DNA from: Smallanthus sonchifolius
Lineage: Eukaryota > Streptophyta > Magnoliopsida > Asterales > Asteraceae
NCBI GenBank assembly: GCA_023525975.1
Contig: CM042039.1
Location: forward strand, 13,236,501-13,300,500
DNA length: 64,000 nt
Direction of reading: 5' to 3'
In this document: piece by piece, positions 33,564 through 46,749 of the stretch
Layout: every line of letters starts with the position of its first letter
How positions within the stretch are numbered: position 1 is the first letter of the stretch
Program-made: the position numbers and the translations under genes
Notes under the pieces: generated by a model
What the model was told of the DNA's origin: nothing
The model's input: the letters and a program-made list of their open reading frames with translations, nothing else
Database searches by the model: none

Positions 33564-34394
33564 GTGCTAAATCAGGAAAAGTTGTACTCAAAATTCTCCA
33601 AATGCGCATTCTGGCTTAGGGAAGTCCAGTTCCTAGATCATGTAATAAACCCAAACGGAATCATGGTGGATCCTGCAAAGATCGAGACAGTAAAGGAATG
33701 GAACATCCCAAAGACACCAACAGAGATAAGAAGTTTTCTGGGATTGGCAGGCTACTATCGAAGGTTCATTCAAGATTTCTCAAGGATAGCATCGCCACTA
33801 ACTAAACTGACACGGAAGGAAGTAAAGTATGAATGGGGTCCAACCCAAAACAACACGTTTGAGGAACTTAAGGCACGATTAACCCAAGCTTCAGTCTTGG
33901 CGCTACCTGAGGGAAATGAAAACATAGTAGTCTACTCTGACGCTTCGGGTCTGGGTTTAGGTTGCGTACTGATGCAACGAGGAAACGTAATTGCTTACGC
34001 CTCGCGACAACTAAAGACTCACGAGGTTAACTACCCAACACACGATCTAGAGTTAGCAGCAGTAGTTTTCGCATTAAAAATATGGAGGCACTATCTATAT
34101 GGAGTTAAATGCACCATCTACTCAGATCACAAAATCCTGAAGTACTTTTTCGGGCAGGAGAAATTAAACATGAGGCAAAGGAGGTGGTTAGAGCTACTGA
34201 AGGACTATGACTGTGAGATATTGTACCACCCAGGCAAAGCAAACGTGGTGGTGGACGCTTTAAGTAGAAAGGAAGAATCGGAACCTATACGGATCAAAGC
34301 GTGTCAGCTGATTATAACACCAGATTTGATGAGTGAAATATCAAAGGCACAAGATGTGCACTATCAGAAGGAAATATACAACGGGAAAGAATAG
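33564..34394 (+). pseudogene. W RT connection and RNase H
   Basis: In phase with RT after a single TAG. RT thumb (KLYSKFSKCAFWL), SFLGLAGYYRRFI, then RNase H with VVYSDASGLGLGCVLMQ, THDLELAAVVFALKIWRHY and VVVDALSRKEE. It ends at a TAG just after a frameshift near 34360-34390. Confidence 0.9.
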
Positions 34395-35755
34395 TAGGAC
34401 AACAAGAGAATTTGGATGCAAATGCATACGGTGTACAAACTAGGTTTGGCCGAATGTGGATACCTAAGATTGGCGAGCTTAGAACCAAAATACTCGATGA
34501 GGCCCATAAGTCTCGCTATTCTATCCACCCCTGGACAAACAAAATGTATCAAGACTTGAAGAAAGAGTGCTGGTGGCCTGGTATGAAGAATGATGTGACA
34601 GAGTACGTGAGCAAGTGCCTAACATGTTCTCTAGTTAATGCCGAGCACCAGAAACCATGCGGTAAAATGCAACCTTTACCAATACCGGAATGGAAGTGGG
34701 AAGAGATCACGATGGACTTCATTACCAAGCTACCGCGAACAGCTAAAGGCAATGATACCATTTGGGTGATCGTCGACCGCTTGACGAAAAGTGCTCACTT
34801 CTTGCCAATACGTGAGACTTCTTCGTCAAAAAGACTAGCAGAAATATTTATCAAGGAAGTTATGAGTAGACATGGTATGCCGCTGCCGATTGTGTCCGAC
34901 AGGGATACTAGATTCACGTCAAGGTTTTGGAAGAAATTCAATGAAGCAATGGGCACTAGACTGAACAGCAGCACCGCTTACCACCCGCAAACCGATGGTC
35001 AATATGAAAGGACCATTCAGACCTTGGAGGACATGCTACGGGCCTGTATCATTGACTTCGGTGGGAGCTGGGACAGCCATCTACCATTGGCAGAATTTTC
35101 ATATAATAACAGCTATCACTCAGCTATTGGCATGCCGCCATTTGAGATGTTGTATGGGAGGAAATGTAGGACCCCGGTTTGTTGGGGGGAAATTGGACAA
35201 AAGGATTTTGCATGTCTCGAAGTGGTCAAAGCTACTTCTGAGAAGTTTGATCAAATCAAGGCTCGAATGAAAGCCACAAAAGACAGACAGAAATCATACG
35301 CGGATAAGAGAAGAAGGGAATTAGAGTTTCAAGTGGGGGACATGGTACTGTTAAAGGTATCACTATGGAAAGGAATCATCCGATTCAGAAGACCTGGCAA
35401 ACTAAGTCCAAGGTTTATCGGACCTTTCAAAATTTTAGCGAGAGTGGGTCAAGTTGCTTACAGACTCGACCTACCTGTTGAGCTTAGTGGAATACGCCCT
35501 ACGTTCCACGTGTCACACTTACGCAAGTGTCTAGCTGACGACACAGCTCACATACCTTACGACGAGATCGAAGTGAATGACAGACTAAATTATGTGGAGG
35601 AACCAATGGCCATTATTGACCGAGCTGAGAAACGACTACGCAATAAGTCGATTCCTTTAGTCAAAATACAATGGAAGCATAGAAAAGGGTCAGAAGCTAC
35701 ATGGGAAAAAGAAGACGAGATGAGGGGACTATACCTTAAATTGTTTAACGTATAA
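34395..35755 (+). pseudogene. W integrase with chromodomain-like tail
   Basis: An intact stretch of more than 440 codons (open at 34412-35755). The zinc-binding domain shows H32, H39, C69 and C72 (numbered from 34412). The DDE core has D102 (TMDFITKLPR), D163 (VSDRDTRF) and E199 (DGQYERTIQ), spaced D-35-E. GPFKI and HVSHLRKCL follow. The last 50 residues (VKIQWKHRKGSEATWEKEDEM) resemble the chromodomain of Tekay-like elements, thought to guide insertion to heterochromatin. The original start is upstream in the polyprotein. Confidence 0.9.
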
Positions 35756-35780
35756 ATAGTTTCGAGGACGAAACCTCTTT

Positions 35781-35794
35781 AAGGAGGGTAGACT
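35781..35794 (+). other. W polypurine tract
   Basis: AAGGAGGGTAGACT directly before the 3' LTR start (TGTAACATCC); it primes plus-strand synthesis in the family. Confidence 0.8.
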
Positions 35795-37827
35795 TGTAAC
35801 ATCCCAAAAATAGTAATTCAGTAAACAATAACGTGATAGAGGCTTAATCGTCATAAAACAAAAGAAAAACTGATGGGCTTGGGCTCGGCTCCAACGGGCC
35901 GATGAAAGCCCAGGTATATAAGGGGCAAGGCAGCCCACTTCACCATTTCATCTTCATCTCATCATTCTAGAGAGAGAAAGGAGAGCTCAGGTCTAGAGAG
36001 AGAAAGTCAACGGATCGACACTAGATTGAAGGAGCACGTTACCGCTGAGCTCGTGAGTAAAACCCTTCGAATCAGAAATCCAATCCAGGTAATGATTCGA
36101 TGATAATCTGAGTTTTTGTTTGTTTTGGGGTTTCTCGGGTTTTAGCTAAATAGGAGACGTTTTTATGGATGAAACTTGAAAATAAGCTTAGAACTAGCAT
36201 CTAGAGTGAAAACCGTGCCTTTTGATTAAAGAAAAATTTAAGATTAGCATGATCGGATTACCATGCAAGAATTGCGGACTAGTCCAGGAAACAGGTGCTG
36301 CGTACTTATCAAGTACGCAGTAGGGACGTCCTGCGTACTTACCAAGTACGCAGGAGAAAGATCATGCGTACTTACCAAGTACGCAGGAGAAAGATCATGC
36401 GTACTTACCAAGTACGCAGGAGAAAGATCATGCGTACTTACAAAGTACGCAGGAGAAAGATCATGATTACTTACCAAGTATGCAGAAGAAAGATCATGCG
36501 TACTTACCAAGTACGCATAAGCAAGGCCCTGCGCACTTACTAAGTGTGCAGGCAGCAGACCAGTAAGTAAAGTCAATATGTTTTAGAATGGTTAAACCGT
36601 TAGAGTCGGGATTGGGTCTGATGTGTATTTAACTACCTAAATCAGATAGTACGTGACGTTGTTTAGGACAACCAAGACTATCTTAACATGTGAGTTCTAT
36701 GTGCCCCCTTCTATGTTATGTGCAAGTCATTTTAAATGTTTTGGGGCTGAAGTGTATACACTAAATGAATAAATGCTATGAATGTCAATGTGATCATACG
36801 TGGTAAACAATTATATATATATATATATATATACTTATATAAGAAAATGAATTATGAATGAAGAATGAAACGTATGATTATAAAGAATGAATGAAAGAAG
36901 GACATAACGTAAATGAATGAAATCTTGCTTTATATTATATATATTGCATGTTATGAATGTATGTAAACGTTATGAACCCTTCTATGACAACGGCTACTTC
37001 GGTAGACGGACAGCCACGTGACTATTTTGCAACCGGGACAAAAACGTTTCTTCGCAAGCTAGGACGTATATTAAGGCACTAATGGACGGTTGAAGCAATT
37101 GCCTTAACTAAAGTAGAACGGTTGCATACATAATGGTCGCGTGGGAAACGAATGCCCTAGGGCAGACGGACAAAAGAACGGACTACGACGGTAGGACTGT
37201 TTAAGAGCGGACGGACAAAGGTTGCCGAACGGATTTAATGAAAGAACGGATGGTTTTCTAGAGCCGGACGGTTAATGAAATGGGCTACGACGGTAGTTCT
37301 CACTGCGATGTCTTTGTGACATTCGCGACAAGTGTAATGGGTTGATCTCCCTTAAGATTTTGGCCAATAATTGTTCTCCCCCCAAAGTAAGTATGTATGT
37401 ACATATGTATATACATAAAATGAATGTTATGTGAGAACAGTAAAGTAAAGAATATGTAAAAGCATGAATATTACGTATGTTATGTACACATATATATAAA
37501 ATATTCATGATTAGATAAGTATTATGTATGATTGTCCTTAAAATAGAACTCACCAGCGTTAGCTAACTTTTAGTATACATTTCAGGTAAAAGAAGAAAGG
37601 GACGTGCGATGGCTTGAAGGTTACCCGACACAAGACTGACATCCCACATTTATTTATATTAAGACAATGTTATGTATTTAATTGTTAAGACTTCCGCTGT
37701 TATGTCATGTAATTTGAATGATGTTTGCTTCTGCTACTTCTGAATGTTTTAAATTTAAGTTCAATATTTTTGACTATGTTTATGAGTAACTCCAACAAGT
37801 GAGGTTACCCGGGAAAGGGGCCTTACA
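35795..37827 (+). repeat. W 3' LTR
   Basis: Very similar to the 5' LTR, with TATATAA at 35915-35921. It has one unit fewer in the 33-bp hairpin array (36299-36562, eight units) and a longer TA repeat near 36811-36831. TGTGAGTTCTA at 36689-36699 has one change from the 5' copy; TAGAACTCACC at 37544-37554 is conserved. Confidence 0.9.
36299..36562 (+). repeat. 33-bp tandem hairpin array, eight units
   Basis: Eight 33-bp units with arms TGCGTACTT and AAGTACGCA. Unit six has lost one arm (TGATTACTT). The unit count differs from the 5' LTR, so one unit was gained or lost since insertion. Confidence 0.95.
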
Positions 37828-37832
37828 CATAA

Positions 37833-38687
37833 AAAGGATCATACATTCATCTTATGATCAACGAATGAAAATTAGCAAGAAGAGAAGAATGATTATGGAA
37901 ATGAAAAAGAAAAAAAAGAAAAGGGGCAACAAAAAGAAAGTCATATTCGCCCAAATTATTGAACAAAATATCATCAAAAGAAAATCAAACTTACTCGAAA
38001 AATTGGTGTATGCAAAGCAAATAAAGAATATGGATGTATTAGGAAGAAATAACCGAAAAATATATGGGGGATTGATAGTAGTGAATGCTTCAAAATAAGA
38101 AGAAGTTTGCATTCTTGAAGAAAGAAATTGGTCTTGATGATCTAAACTTAAAAGAATCCTTAGATTAGTCACAATGTCTAATCTAAGTTTTTCAACAAGC
38201 TCACTCACCATTTAATCATTAAGCCAAGTCGAATTTTCAACAATTAGCCACTCTTCCCAAATATTTCCTACCCTAACCCTAAGCCTATCATTACAACCCA
38301 TTTAAAGCCCTCTTGATTTATACACATATGTTATGTCAGTTGATGGAGATTTGATTTCTATACAAGCCTATGATTATGTAAGCATTAATTATAACATTGA
38401 CTGTTTTTCTTAACATACATTATCCATATATTAAACCCGAGTGTTGAGTGAACATTTGTGAGACTGTAATTTTGTGCATAATCATAGTTCCATCAAATAT
38501 GTTTGGCTTGCTACCCTATTGTGGAGAAACATTCGAAAGGTTCAAACATCAAGTTTTATTATTAAAATAGGCGTTTAACCATTTGGGACAAAAGCTTAAG
38601 ATTAACATTAAATTAATGTTTTATTCTATTGGTATAATCATGCATGAGTTTGCTTGAGGACAATCAAAGTTTAAGTATAGGGTGTTA
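37833..38687 (+). other. Y internal region right of W
   Basis: Non-coding tail of Y with A/AAG-rich sequence; a Lys-rich frame over it has no domain features. It ends with TTTAAGTATAGGGTGTTA, the polypurine tract of Y. Confidence 0.6.
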
Positions 38688-40409
38688 TGATACCAACATT
38701 TATACATGTTTTACACGCACAATTATCCCCATAAATAGCACAAATTATAGAGAATATGATAAGATATTATACTTAATCCACTTATTTGTGTTACAACAGG
38801 ATAATTACCCTCGCATACAAAAAAATGAAGAAAACACCCAAAAACAAGGCAAAATCAGCATTCGGAAGCCAATTGAACGAAACCGGATGCATGGAGTCAA
38901 ACCAGGAAGTCAAAAAGTCATCAGGGACCAAAATATGGCAATGCACATCCATGCATTTCCATGCACGGTCGTCCAAACCCTATTTTGGGTCCCTGTACTT
39001 CCATGCTCTACCATATTCCCTCACGTGCAAAAGATGTGTGCTTTGCACGACCGTGCATCCCAATGCATCGCCGTGCATTACCAAATTCCGAGTCTATAAA
39101 TAGCAAGCTTATTCTAGTGTTTTAGGTGTCCAAGATCAAGAGGTGTGAAGGCCTTAGTGCTCTGCTAAGAGGCGGAACTCTCTCGGTTTTGTTCCATTTA
39201 GCTTTTTCTTTTTATTTTCTTTTCTATGTCTTGTAATATGAACTTAATCTTCTAGTTCGAGTAAAACAAGATGGAACCTATACCCACCCTCCCTTATTGT
39301 TGGAACACTTCCACACATTATCCAAGGGTTAGTGGAGTCATTTGTATGGGCATTCATGGCTAGTCCTCTTGTGTTGCTCGTGTTGGTTGAACTTTAATTA
39401 ATTAATGAAGTATTTTTAGTAAGTTATGTTTTTAAAGTCTTTACTATAATTTATCTAAAAAAGACCAGAATAAGTGATCGTTAAATCAATCTAATAATCT
39501 TTTATCTTGTGAGTTACTCAAGCAAGACTTCTCGTTTGGGAAGCTTATTCAATATTTGTATGGTCTATATACAAATCTTGGTGCTAGTCCGGCCGGTTAG
39601 TATAGATTTAATATTACGGGTTGATTGGAGGTTTGGGTATTCAGCAGGCAGTTTGAGCCCTAATCAGAACGAGCGGGTTGTGTCGGTAATTCTCTACATC
39701 TATCGTATCGGCTTGCAGAGGACTTCTAGCGGGAGCCATGGGGTTTGATCTTGAGAAGGAAAGTCTTATTTATTTAAAATAATATTATAAGTAAAGACAA
39801 CTATTTAAGAACATAATTAGTTAGGTCCGAGCGTTCATAAAGTACCTTTGGATGAAGTCGTGCATTCCGACTTACCGGAAGAAGTTACAAGACCATACGT
39901 ACGTCAGTCACAAGGATAATAAGTCCGAATAATGAATTGTGAGGATACCGACGGACTTGCCAACCCGTTTAGGGTCCGTTATATTCATTAAGGAACAGTA
40001 GGCCGACCGTATCCACTGTTCCGTTACGACATACTAACTCCCCTATCGAAAGGGTTAGTACGGGTTAGTAAATATGACTAACCTTACTTTAAATACAACA
40101 TTAATTAACAAGGGATAACAACTAGAGTAACACCTTAAACAGAATAATAGTTCTAATTACGTTTCTTAACTTTTATTTTCCAACTTATTATTCTAGTCAG
40201 ACAATAACAAGGGTTGAGTACGGGATCCGTGTCCATGGTTCGATACTTGGTTTTTACCCAAACTATATTACGCTGCGATATGTACACTTACCTATTGTGT
40301 GTGTTTTAAGTTAAAGTAATCATCATTTTATAAATTTAAAACCTGATCTTGAGAAATCATCTTAAAAATATATTTACTTATATTTTTATATATTGAAACA
40401 AACACATCA
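38688..40409 (+). repeat. Y 3' LTR
   Basis: Starts TGATACCAAC and ends ACACATCA, followed by TSD ACTGT. TATAAATA at 39095-39102. The U3 palindrome is partly decayed here, but TGCACG/CGTGCA at 39043-39056 remains. Confidence 0.8.
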
Positions 40410-40414
40410 ACTGT

Positions 40415-40931
40415 TACTATGGATCTTAGCATGGTAATGTTTAGATGTACTACTGGGTTTGACAAACCCCACCCGCGTTAGTCGAGCTAACTCGATTAAA
40501 GGTCGAACGGGTGAAATGTTAGCATACACACATTTGTCAGAGTTGATTAACCTGGCAGGAAGCAAACAAACACAAACAGTCAGCTTCGGTTGCGAGAGCT
40601 TTAGTAAGACATGAACATAGGATAGCTACCTATAGGTATACATATTGAATGTAGATAATATGGTAAACGCTTTCGTTATGATATTGAAACCTGTGAACTC
40701 ACCATCCTAGTTTTGACACGTTTTTCTTACATGTTTTCTCAGGACGTTAAGCAGGTGCACGTTAGGGCATGCATGGTGTCAACTTGAGATATTCAATAAG
40801 TGTCAAACTATTAAACATTTATTATGTTTCCGTTATTCTTAGAATTGGGCGCGTTGTTTTGTGCATTTACTCTCTTGTTTAAACGCTTACACATTAACTC
40901 TGAACTTTTATATTATTTCAATTTGAGTCCC
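40415..40931 (+). repeat. X 3' LTR, part 2
   Basis: Collinear with 16171-16686 of the 5' LTR. Contains TGAACTCACC (40694-40703). Its last five bases GTCCC (40927-40931) are the left TSD of Z. Confidence 0.8.
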
Positions 40932-42186
40932 AGATCGCGTGTCGAAGGCTAATAAAAAATATAATTAAAGACTATTCCTTAGCTACTTAAGACTGTAGTA
41001 CGGAAAGTAAGGTTGTCGAACCCAAAAGGAATTCGTGGAGAATGCTATTTAATTATTACTTAATAAAAACTGCAGAAACTACTAGACTTTGATTACCGAA
41101 TTAGAACAGTATTGCCAAAGAAACAAACTTTATTTAACTTAAAAGTGATTATGGGAAAAGGGATCGCTCCCGGGTTTAGACTACACACGTTAATGATAAA
41201 CTAGATAGATACTTGTTGAACTCCACATAGACATGGATTGTAAAACACTATTAATAAATAGGTAAAAGTCGGAATATTTGACTATGCTGGTTAACGATGT
41301 AGAACTGAATCATTAACACCTATTGAATAACTAGCTATTTAACTACCAATTTTAGAACATAATGGTTCACGATTAGAAAACTGAGTAACTGATGAATACA
41401 CAAAATCCCAAGAACCATATCGTTCAATACATAAAGGAAAAAAAAGCATGTGATTAACCAAACGATTGAATCACAAACTAATCCAATAAAGTTTAAACTC
41501 ATAAAAACTATCAAACACAAACAATCCTACTCCCGGGAACAACCACGTGGGAATTAATTGCGCATAAACATGATCGTACCTTCAAAACTTAATACAGAAT
41601 TACAAAACATCAAATAATGAATTAGAAAGCTTCTCAACACCCAAAAACGCCCCAAAGTCGTCCAAGAAGCACTACAGAATGAATGATGACGGCCCTAGGG
41701 TTTTAGGATTGTACATATAGTTAAAAACACTCAAAATCTCGTTTTTATCTCTAGGGGGCGTAAGCTACACCGACAGGGGCGTAATCTACGCTCACCCCTT
41801 CACTCCTAAGATCTTTCCTCTATGCTACGCTCATCTAAAAACGCTCTAGGGCGGAAGCTACGCTCCTAACCAAATATTCATATCAGACTCTTCGAGACAC
41901 CCCAAATCTATATATTATGGGCCCCGTGATTCAATTTCTAACTCAAGATATGCTTCCTTGAAGTTTTGCACTGTAGAACTTCCTGATAAGCAGCCATCTT
42001 TGCTTAGTTTCGCATCCAATCCTTCTACTTCATCCCAAATGCTTCTCGAAACACGTACTTAGCATCCAATCACCTGTAATAGACACAAATACAAATACCA
42101 ACGTAAAACTGACTCGATATATAAAGTAACACCCATAAAACTATACAAACTAGACTTTTAAACACAAGATATTTGACCCTACATCA
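40932..42186 (-). repeat. Z 3' LTR
   Basis: Starts (plus strand) AGATCGCGTG, one base changed from TGATCGCGTG in its partner, and ends CCCTACATCA. Holds a cluster of GCGTA/TACGC palindromes at 41756-41870. Confidence 0.85.
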
Positions 42187-43808
42187 CATTCCCACACTTA
42201 ACCTTTTTTGTCCTGAAAAAGAATAATGCAATGGAATCATATTCGAAAACTTGCTTCACACTTTCATTTGTTCACAGCTCAAATATAATTACGCATTAAT
42301 TGTAATAATCGGTATTTCGGTCCGATTAACCCAACTACCGACTTATCAAGCCCTCCGTTTCTGTGATCTACTATTCTATATATTACAAAGCAATCATTCT
42401 ATCTATGGGTCTCACACTCAGAAAGCTACAGATCAGCCTAATCCCATCTCAAGGTCATGTTTAGGCCATGGTTAAACCGTATAGATTTCCCACCATTATA
42501 AACACGAATTTATATGTTTTAAAAATTAAGATGGATAATGGATGAAAGGATGAATAATAGGAGCTTTTATTAATATTTATATGAATAAACCTCATCTAGT
42601 GGCGTATCCCCCAAGTCATCATCCCGGAGGGTAACACATAGGTTCAGTTTTTAAGGAATAAAGTTCATAAGGTTCGGAATAGTGGTGTATCCTCCAAGTC
42701 ACCATCCCGGAGGGTAACACATAAACCTAACTTATATGCCCAATTATTGATCACTTAAGTCCTGCCCATTGGTGTATCAACCAAGTCGCTATCCCGGAGG
42801 GTAACACGTAGGCGAAACCTAAGCTTTCAATTTAATTAATTAAGCTCATCCAATTGATGAATTATGGAGTGCGGGGTCCACCAACTTTCAGATTTATTTT
42901 CATAAAATAAAGCGTTGTGCCAAATAATTTTAAAAACTTAAAAATTTTTGTTTAGAGTGGTACCTATCACCCTATATTGACAGTTTCGACCTTACCGACA
43001 CTCCTAAGATAAGAACTCAAAAGACATCCGGAATTAATTATTCATTTAAACCTAGATACACTATCAGGATATTTAAGCTCTTTAAGTCGGTTGGGCCTAC
43101 CAAAACTTTACAAATTAGATGCGCTTTTTTTTCCACACGCAAAGTTCCCGATTATACTATCATTTTCCATTTAATTGCAAAAATCCTAATGCAGGGACAT
43201 TTTTGTAAATTTTCATTCGCGATCGCCGGCAAGATATGATAATGGGTTTCCTTTTACAATAGAATCAAATCAAACTCAGAATATCACCACCCGAATGGAG
43301 ACTGAGTACGGGCGGATCAATCTGAACCTGCAAAGTTAAACTCCAAACAAACCCAGGAGCATCAAATTGACTCAATGTAAATACTAAATAAAAACTAAAA
43401 GACCCTACGGACTAGACACAAAACAAAAATAAGATCATAACTCACTTTCGTAGGAATCACGATTTCATTTAGCGTATGCAACAAGCCTTTTAAACCCCTC
43501 GGTATCCCGAGTGGACGAGTTGAGTCTCGTGAGGGTTTCTAGAGAACACACCCACAACTTTCATTTAACTAGACAAGAAACTAAAATTCAAATAACTTAG
43601 GTTGCCTCCCAAGAGCGCTAAGTTTAACATCTTCAGCCAGACACGGTGTACCTTACTTTGGTTACGGTGGTTGGAACACAAACTCCTTACCAAATGATGT
43701 ACATGCTCGGTGATAATCATCCCCATTCAACTTTGGGTTCAATGTCTGTTCCACAACATTGAATTCTTCTTCATCTTGCATCACCCAGGACTCACCAGTT
43801 TCATATGA
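42187..43808 (-). other. Z non-coding internal region
   Basis: No protein motif. Three imperfect copies of a block reading GTATCCCCCAAGTCATCATC then CCGGAGGGTAACACATAGG lie near 42603, 42686 and 42773, spaced about 85 bp. Confidence 0.6.
42600..42815 (-). repeat. Three spaced 40-bp repeats in Z
   Basis: Each copy holds TGG(C/T)GTAT, CAAGTC and CCCGGAGGGTAACAC in the same order, about 85 bp apart, with unrelated sequence between. They lie between protease and the 3' LTR. Confidence 0.8.
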
Positions 43809-46535
43809 CTACCTCATAAACTTTGGAGGTTTCTTTGATCTGGCTGATGATCGTGATGATTCTGCATTTGTGTTGCTATGATTACTTGCACTTTCTGCCT
43901 GATGTTTCCATGGCGGTTTTTCCATTTGGATTCCATCATCCCCACACTTGTGGGTTGCTGCATCCACAACCTCAGCCACCTCATTCTTCAATTCAAACCT
44001 ATCAACAGTCAAAGCATGCTCCTTTGTGCCACCCTCATCCAATTTGGACCGAGGCGGCCACTTGTTAGTCTTACCTGCTTTTGAACATTTAACTTAAAAC
44101 AAATAAATAAATGAATTTGTAAGCATGTCTAAGTTAAACTCACGGTTTCTGAATGTCATGATCATTGTGTTGTCTCTACAACTGATCTGAGCATTGGCAG
44201 GGGCCAAGAATGGTTTTCCAAGAAAGACTCTTGATTGCTCTTTCTTCTGGTTGGGTGCATAATCAAGCACCAAGAAATCCTTAGGGTAGTAGAAATCCCT
44301 GACCTTCACAGCTACTCCTCTCAACATCCCCCGTGAATGCTTTCGTGTCAAATCGGCTAACACCATGGTGGTGTCAACTTGCTGGAGGGGGCCTAGATCT
44401 GCTTAATCATATAGACTTCCCGGGAGGATATTGAGAGTTGCTCCATAATCCACGAGTGTTTGACTTACCTTTAATTCCCCAACTTCAATCGGGATAAGAG
44501 GTGCTCCTTGTTCACTTTCTTCTTCCAAGTCACCATCTTCACTGTCATGACAGATACTTACTACACCAAAATAAGCATTATTTAAACTCGACCCTTGATG
44601 TTTCAGGTTGACTTGGGTAGTGCTTGGTAGCTTGACCGGGTCACGTTTCGACATTTGTTCTGCCAACTGCCTTACTTGTTTGGGTAAAGCATTCACTGTC
44701 TTATCCCGGACCTTATTATCTTTCCTAAATTCCCTAAATGTATCTTCCTTTTCTTTCTTCAACCCTTTGATTGCATCCATAAGGGCATTGAATTGATTAC
44801 CCCCTAGTTCCTCACCTCATGCAGTTCCACTCTGCTGATTCTGTGGTTGACAGTTTTTTTTATACCCTTGCTGACCCCCTTGTTGATAACCTTGATTACT
44901 TTGGTTCCTCTAATATCCGCCCTGATTGTATCCTTGTTGGCGGTTCTGGTATTGTTGCTTTTGTGGTTGTCCTCTACCCTACACGTTAGAACCCTAAAAT
45001 TTAGGATTCAATTGATTAGAAGCATTACCGTACCTGAAGTTCGGGTGATTTCTGAGTCCTGAATGATAATGGGTCGTAGTTGTATCATGTTGTCTTTGTT
45101 CACCACCAAGCTGATTTACCTCTTCTACTTTTTCTTGCTCCCTTGGGCAGTTTGTTAAAACATGGCCCAACTCTTCACATCCTTCACACACTATATATGC
45201 TTGTGACACATTCCCCACATCCTTACCACTAGGCCTACAAAGACGTGCCATCTGGATCTCCGTAGCATCTAACCTTTTTTGTGTCTCATAATCTACTGAC
45301 TTTGTAGAAGTACATGTCTTTTCCCTCCTACTTGCATAGGCTTGCCTTTTTGATGTGACTGCTATTCTTTCTAGTATGTCCCAATAATCATCCAAATGGT
45401 TAGAAAAGAATGATCCGTTACTGGTGGAGTTCACATCTCTCACATCCTCAGGCAGTAGACCGTCATAAAATGTCTGGATTAATTCCCACTTTTCTATACC
45501 ATGATGTGGGCAATTTCTTAATAGCTCTTTAAATCTCTTGAATGCCTCGTAGAAAGGCCCCCCTGACTGTTGCCTAAAGTCTCTGATTGCAGCTCTAGCT
45601 TCTTTCGTTTTGTGCGGTGGGAAGTACTCATCCAAAAACTACTGTTGTAACTCTGCCTAGGTGGTAATACTAGAAGACGGCAGAGAAAGTAACCATTGTT
45701 ATGCTCAGTCCTTTAGTGAAAACTGGAATAGCACCATTTTCACCTCATCTGTAGTAAATCCCTGACCACCTATAGTTCCACATGTGGCTTCATACTCGGA
45801 TAGGTGGGTATAGGGCTCGTCAGAAGCTCTCCGAAAGAAATGTGGGAGGATCCCTAAGAATCCAGGTCTGATCTCGAATGCATTCCCCCTTTGAAATGGT
45901 GGTATGATGGGGGAGGCGTTCAGGGCTAAGGCAGGGCAGAAGTGACTATCCACCCCCTAATCTTGTCTTGGCACGTTCCTGTTCCCAGGTGGCTCTTCTC
46001 TAAAGTTTTGTCGGTTTTGTGGAAGTTGCCTGTACCGATTCTCTCTCTCAAAATTACCCGGATTATCCTGGCGGTGATTTCTTGGTTGGTACCCATAATT
46101 TGCCCTCGGTGGTGGTTGTACCCAGCCATCCACTCCATCTACTCTCTGATTTCTGGGAGGGAATGCCTCCTGGTGGTTCATGTCGTACCACTCTTCTTCT
46201 TCATCCCAGTTCTCATGTTGAGAACCGTGCTGTGGGTGATGGCTGCATCTCAGTGACATCAACTCATCATCTTCATAATCTGAATAGCTCGGGTAACTAT
46301 CCCGAGGATGAAAAGGTTGATTTCTGAACACGGGTTGCGGTAAAGGTTGTTGGAATCTGGGTGGTGGTGCTAGGTTTTGATTTGGTGGAATAGGTGGTTG
46401 TTGGTTTTGAGGTAGGTTTGGTTGGTTTTGTTGTTGGTTGGGGAATAACAGATCTGGTTGGGGTGGAATTGGGGGGTTTTGATCCCCACCTTTCTTAGGT
46501 TCTTGGTTTACAGGTTGGTTTTGTGACATCCTCAC
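43809..46535 (-). pseudogene. Z gag-protease, one frame with stop codons only
   Basis: All recognisable pieces (46535-45957, 45953-45705, 45635-44994, 44780-44403, 44366-44094, 44042-43809) lie in the same minus frame, so only point stops break it. Order: Gln/Pro/Asn-rich N-terminus, gag capsid with EYFPPHKTKEARAAIRDFRQ and FKRFKELLRNCPHHGIEKWE, a zinc-knuckle-like CEGCEELGHVLTNC, a Gln-rich linker, and protease. The active site reads LVDYGATLNILP, with Tyr where Ser/Thr/Gly is usual. The post-protease block VFLGKPFLAPANAQISC follows, then an acidic tail of unknown role. The stops fit changes at TGG, CAA/CAG or CGA codons. Confidence 0.85.
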
Positions 46536-46749
46536 AGATGGACTGTCAAGCTTCTCTAAGATTGTTTGGACTGTTCCTTGAAGTTTTCTATTTGCTATTG
46601 CTGCTTTTTCTATTTATGGATCAAACAAGAGTAGTGATGTTCTTCCTGAACGCCGTGTATGCATAAACCTGTAGACCTGCACAAGTCAACACACCAAAGT
46701 AGTACTGCACTAAACAATGTAAATAAAAAATAGCACTTTGCGAATATAT

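Larger units (their letters stand above)
28766..37827 (+). mobile_element. W: nearly complete Tekay-like chromovirus
   Basis: 9,062 bp with a perfect TSD CATAA at 28761-28765 and 37828-37832. LTRs of 2,053 and 2,033 bp start TGTAACATCCC and end CCTTACA. The iMet primer site is at 30822-30833 and the polypurine tract just before 35795. Gag, protease, RT, RNase H and integrase occur in Ty3 order, with a chromodomain-like C-terminus. Damage is light: three in-frame stops and two frameshifts. It is the innermost and therefore youngest insertion in this nest. Confidence 0.9.
24173..40409 (+). mobile_element. Y: Athila-like element with ORF1 only
   Basis: The two LTRs (24173-25850 and 38688-40409) are clearly homologous, both near 1.7 kb. 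The flanking TSD is ACCGT (24168-24172) and ACTGT (40410-40414), one C/T change. A polypurine tract TTTAAGTATAGGGTGTTA precedes the 3' LTR. The interior, about 3.8 kb without nested W, carries one recognisable protein relic (ORF1) and no protease, RT or integrase, so the element would depend on another element's enzymes. Confidence 0.75.

Noticed and set aside
29269..36562. Regular repeats suggestive of a CRISPR array
   Set aside because: The units are contiguous 33-bp repeats without unique spacers, in a plant LTR, and there are no cas genes.
28766..37827. W as an active autonomous retrotransposon
   Set aside because: Three in-frame stops and two frameshifts break its polyprotein, even though RT and integrase active sites are intact.
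37799..38098. A Lys-rich 99-codon frame as a small basic protein
   Set aside because: It starts inside the W LTR, crosses the TSD and continues in A-rich Y sequence.
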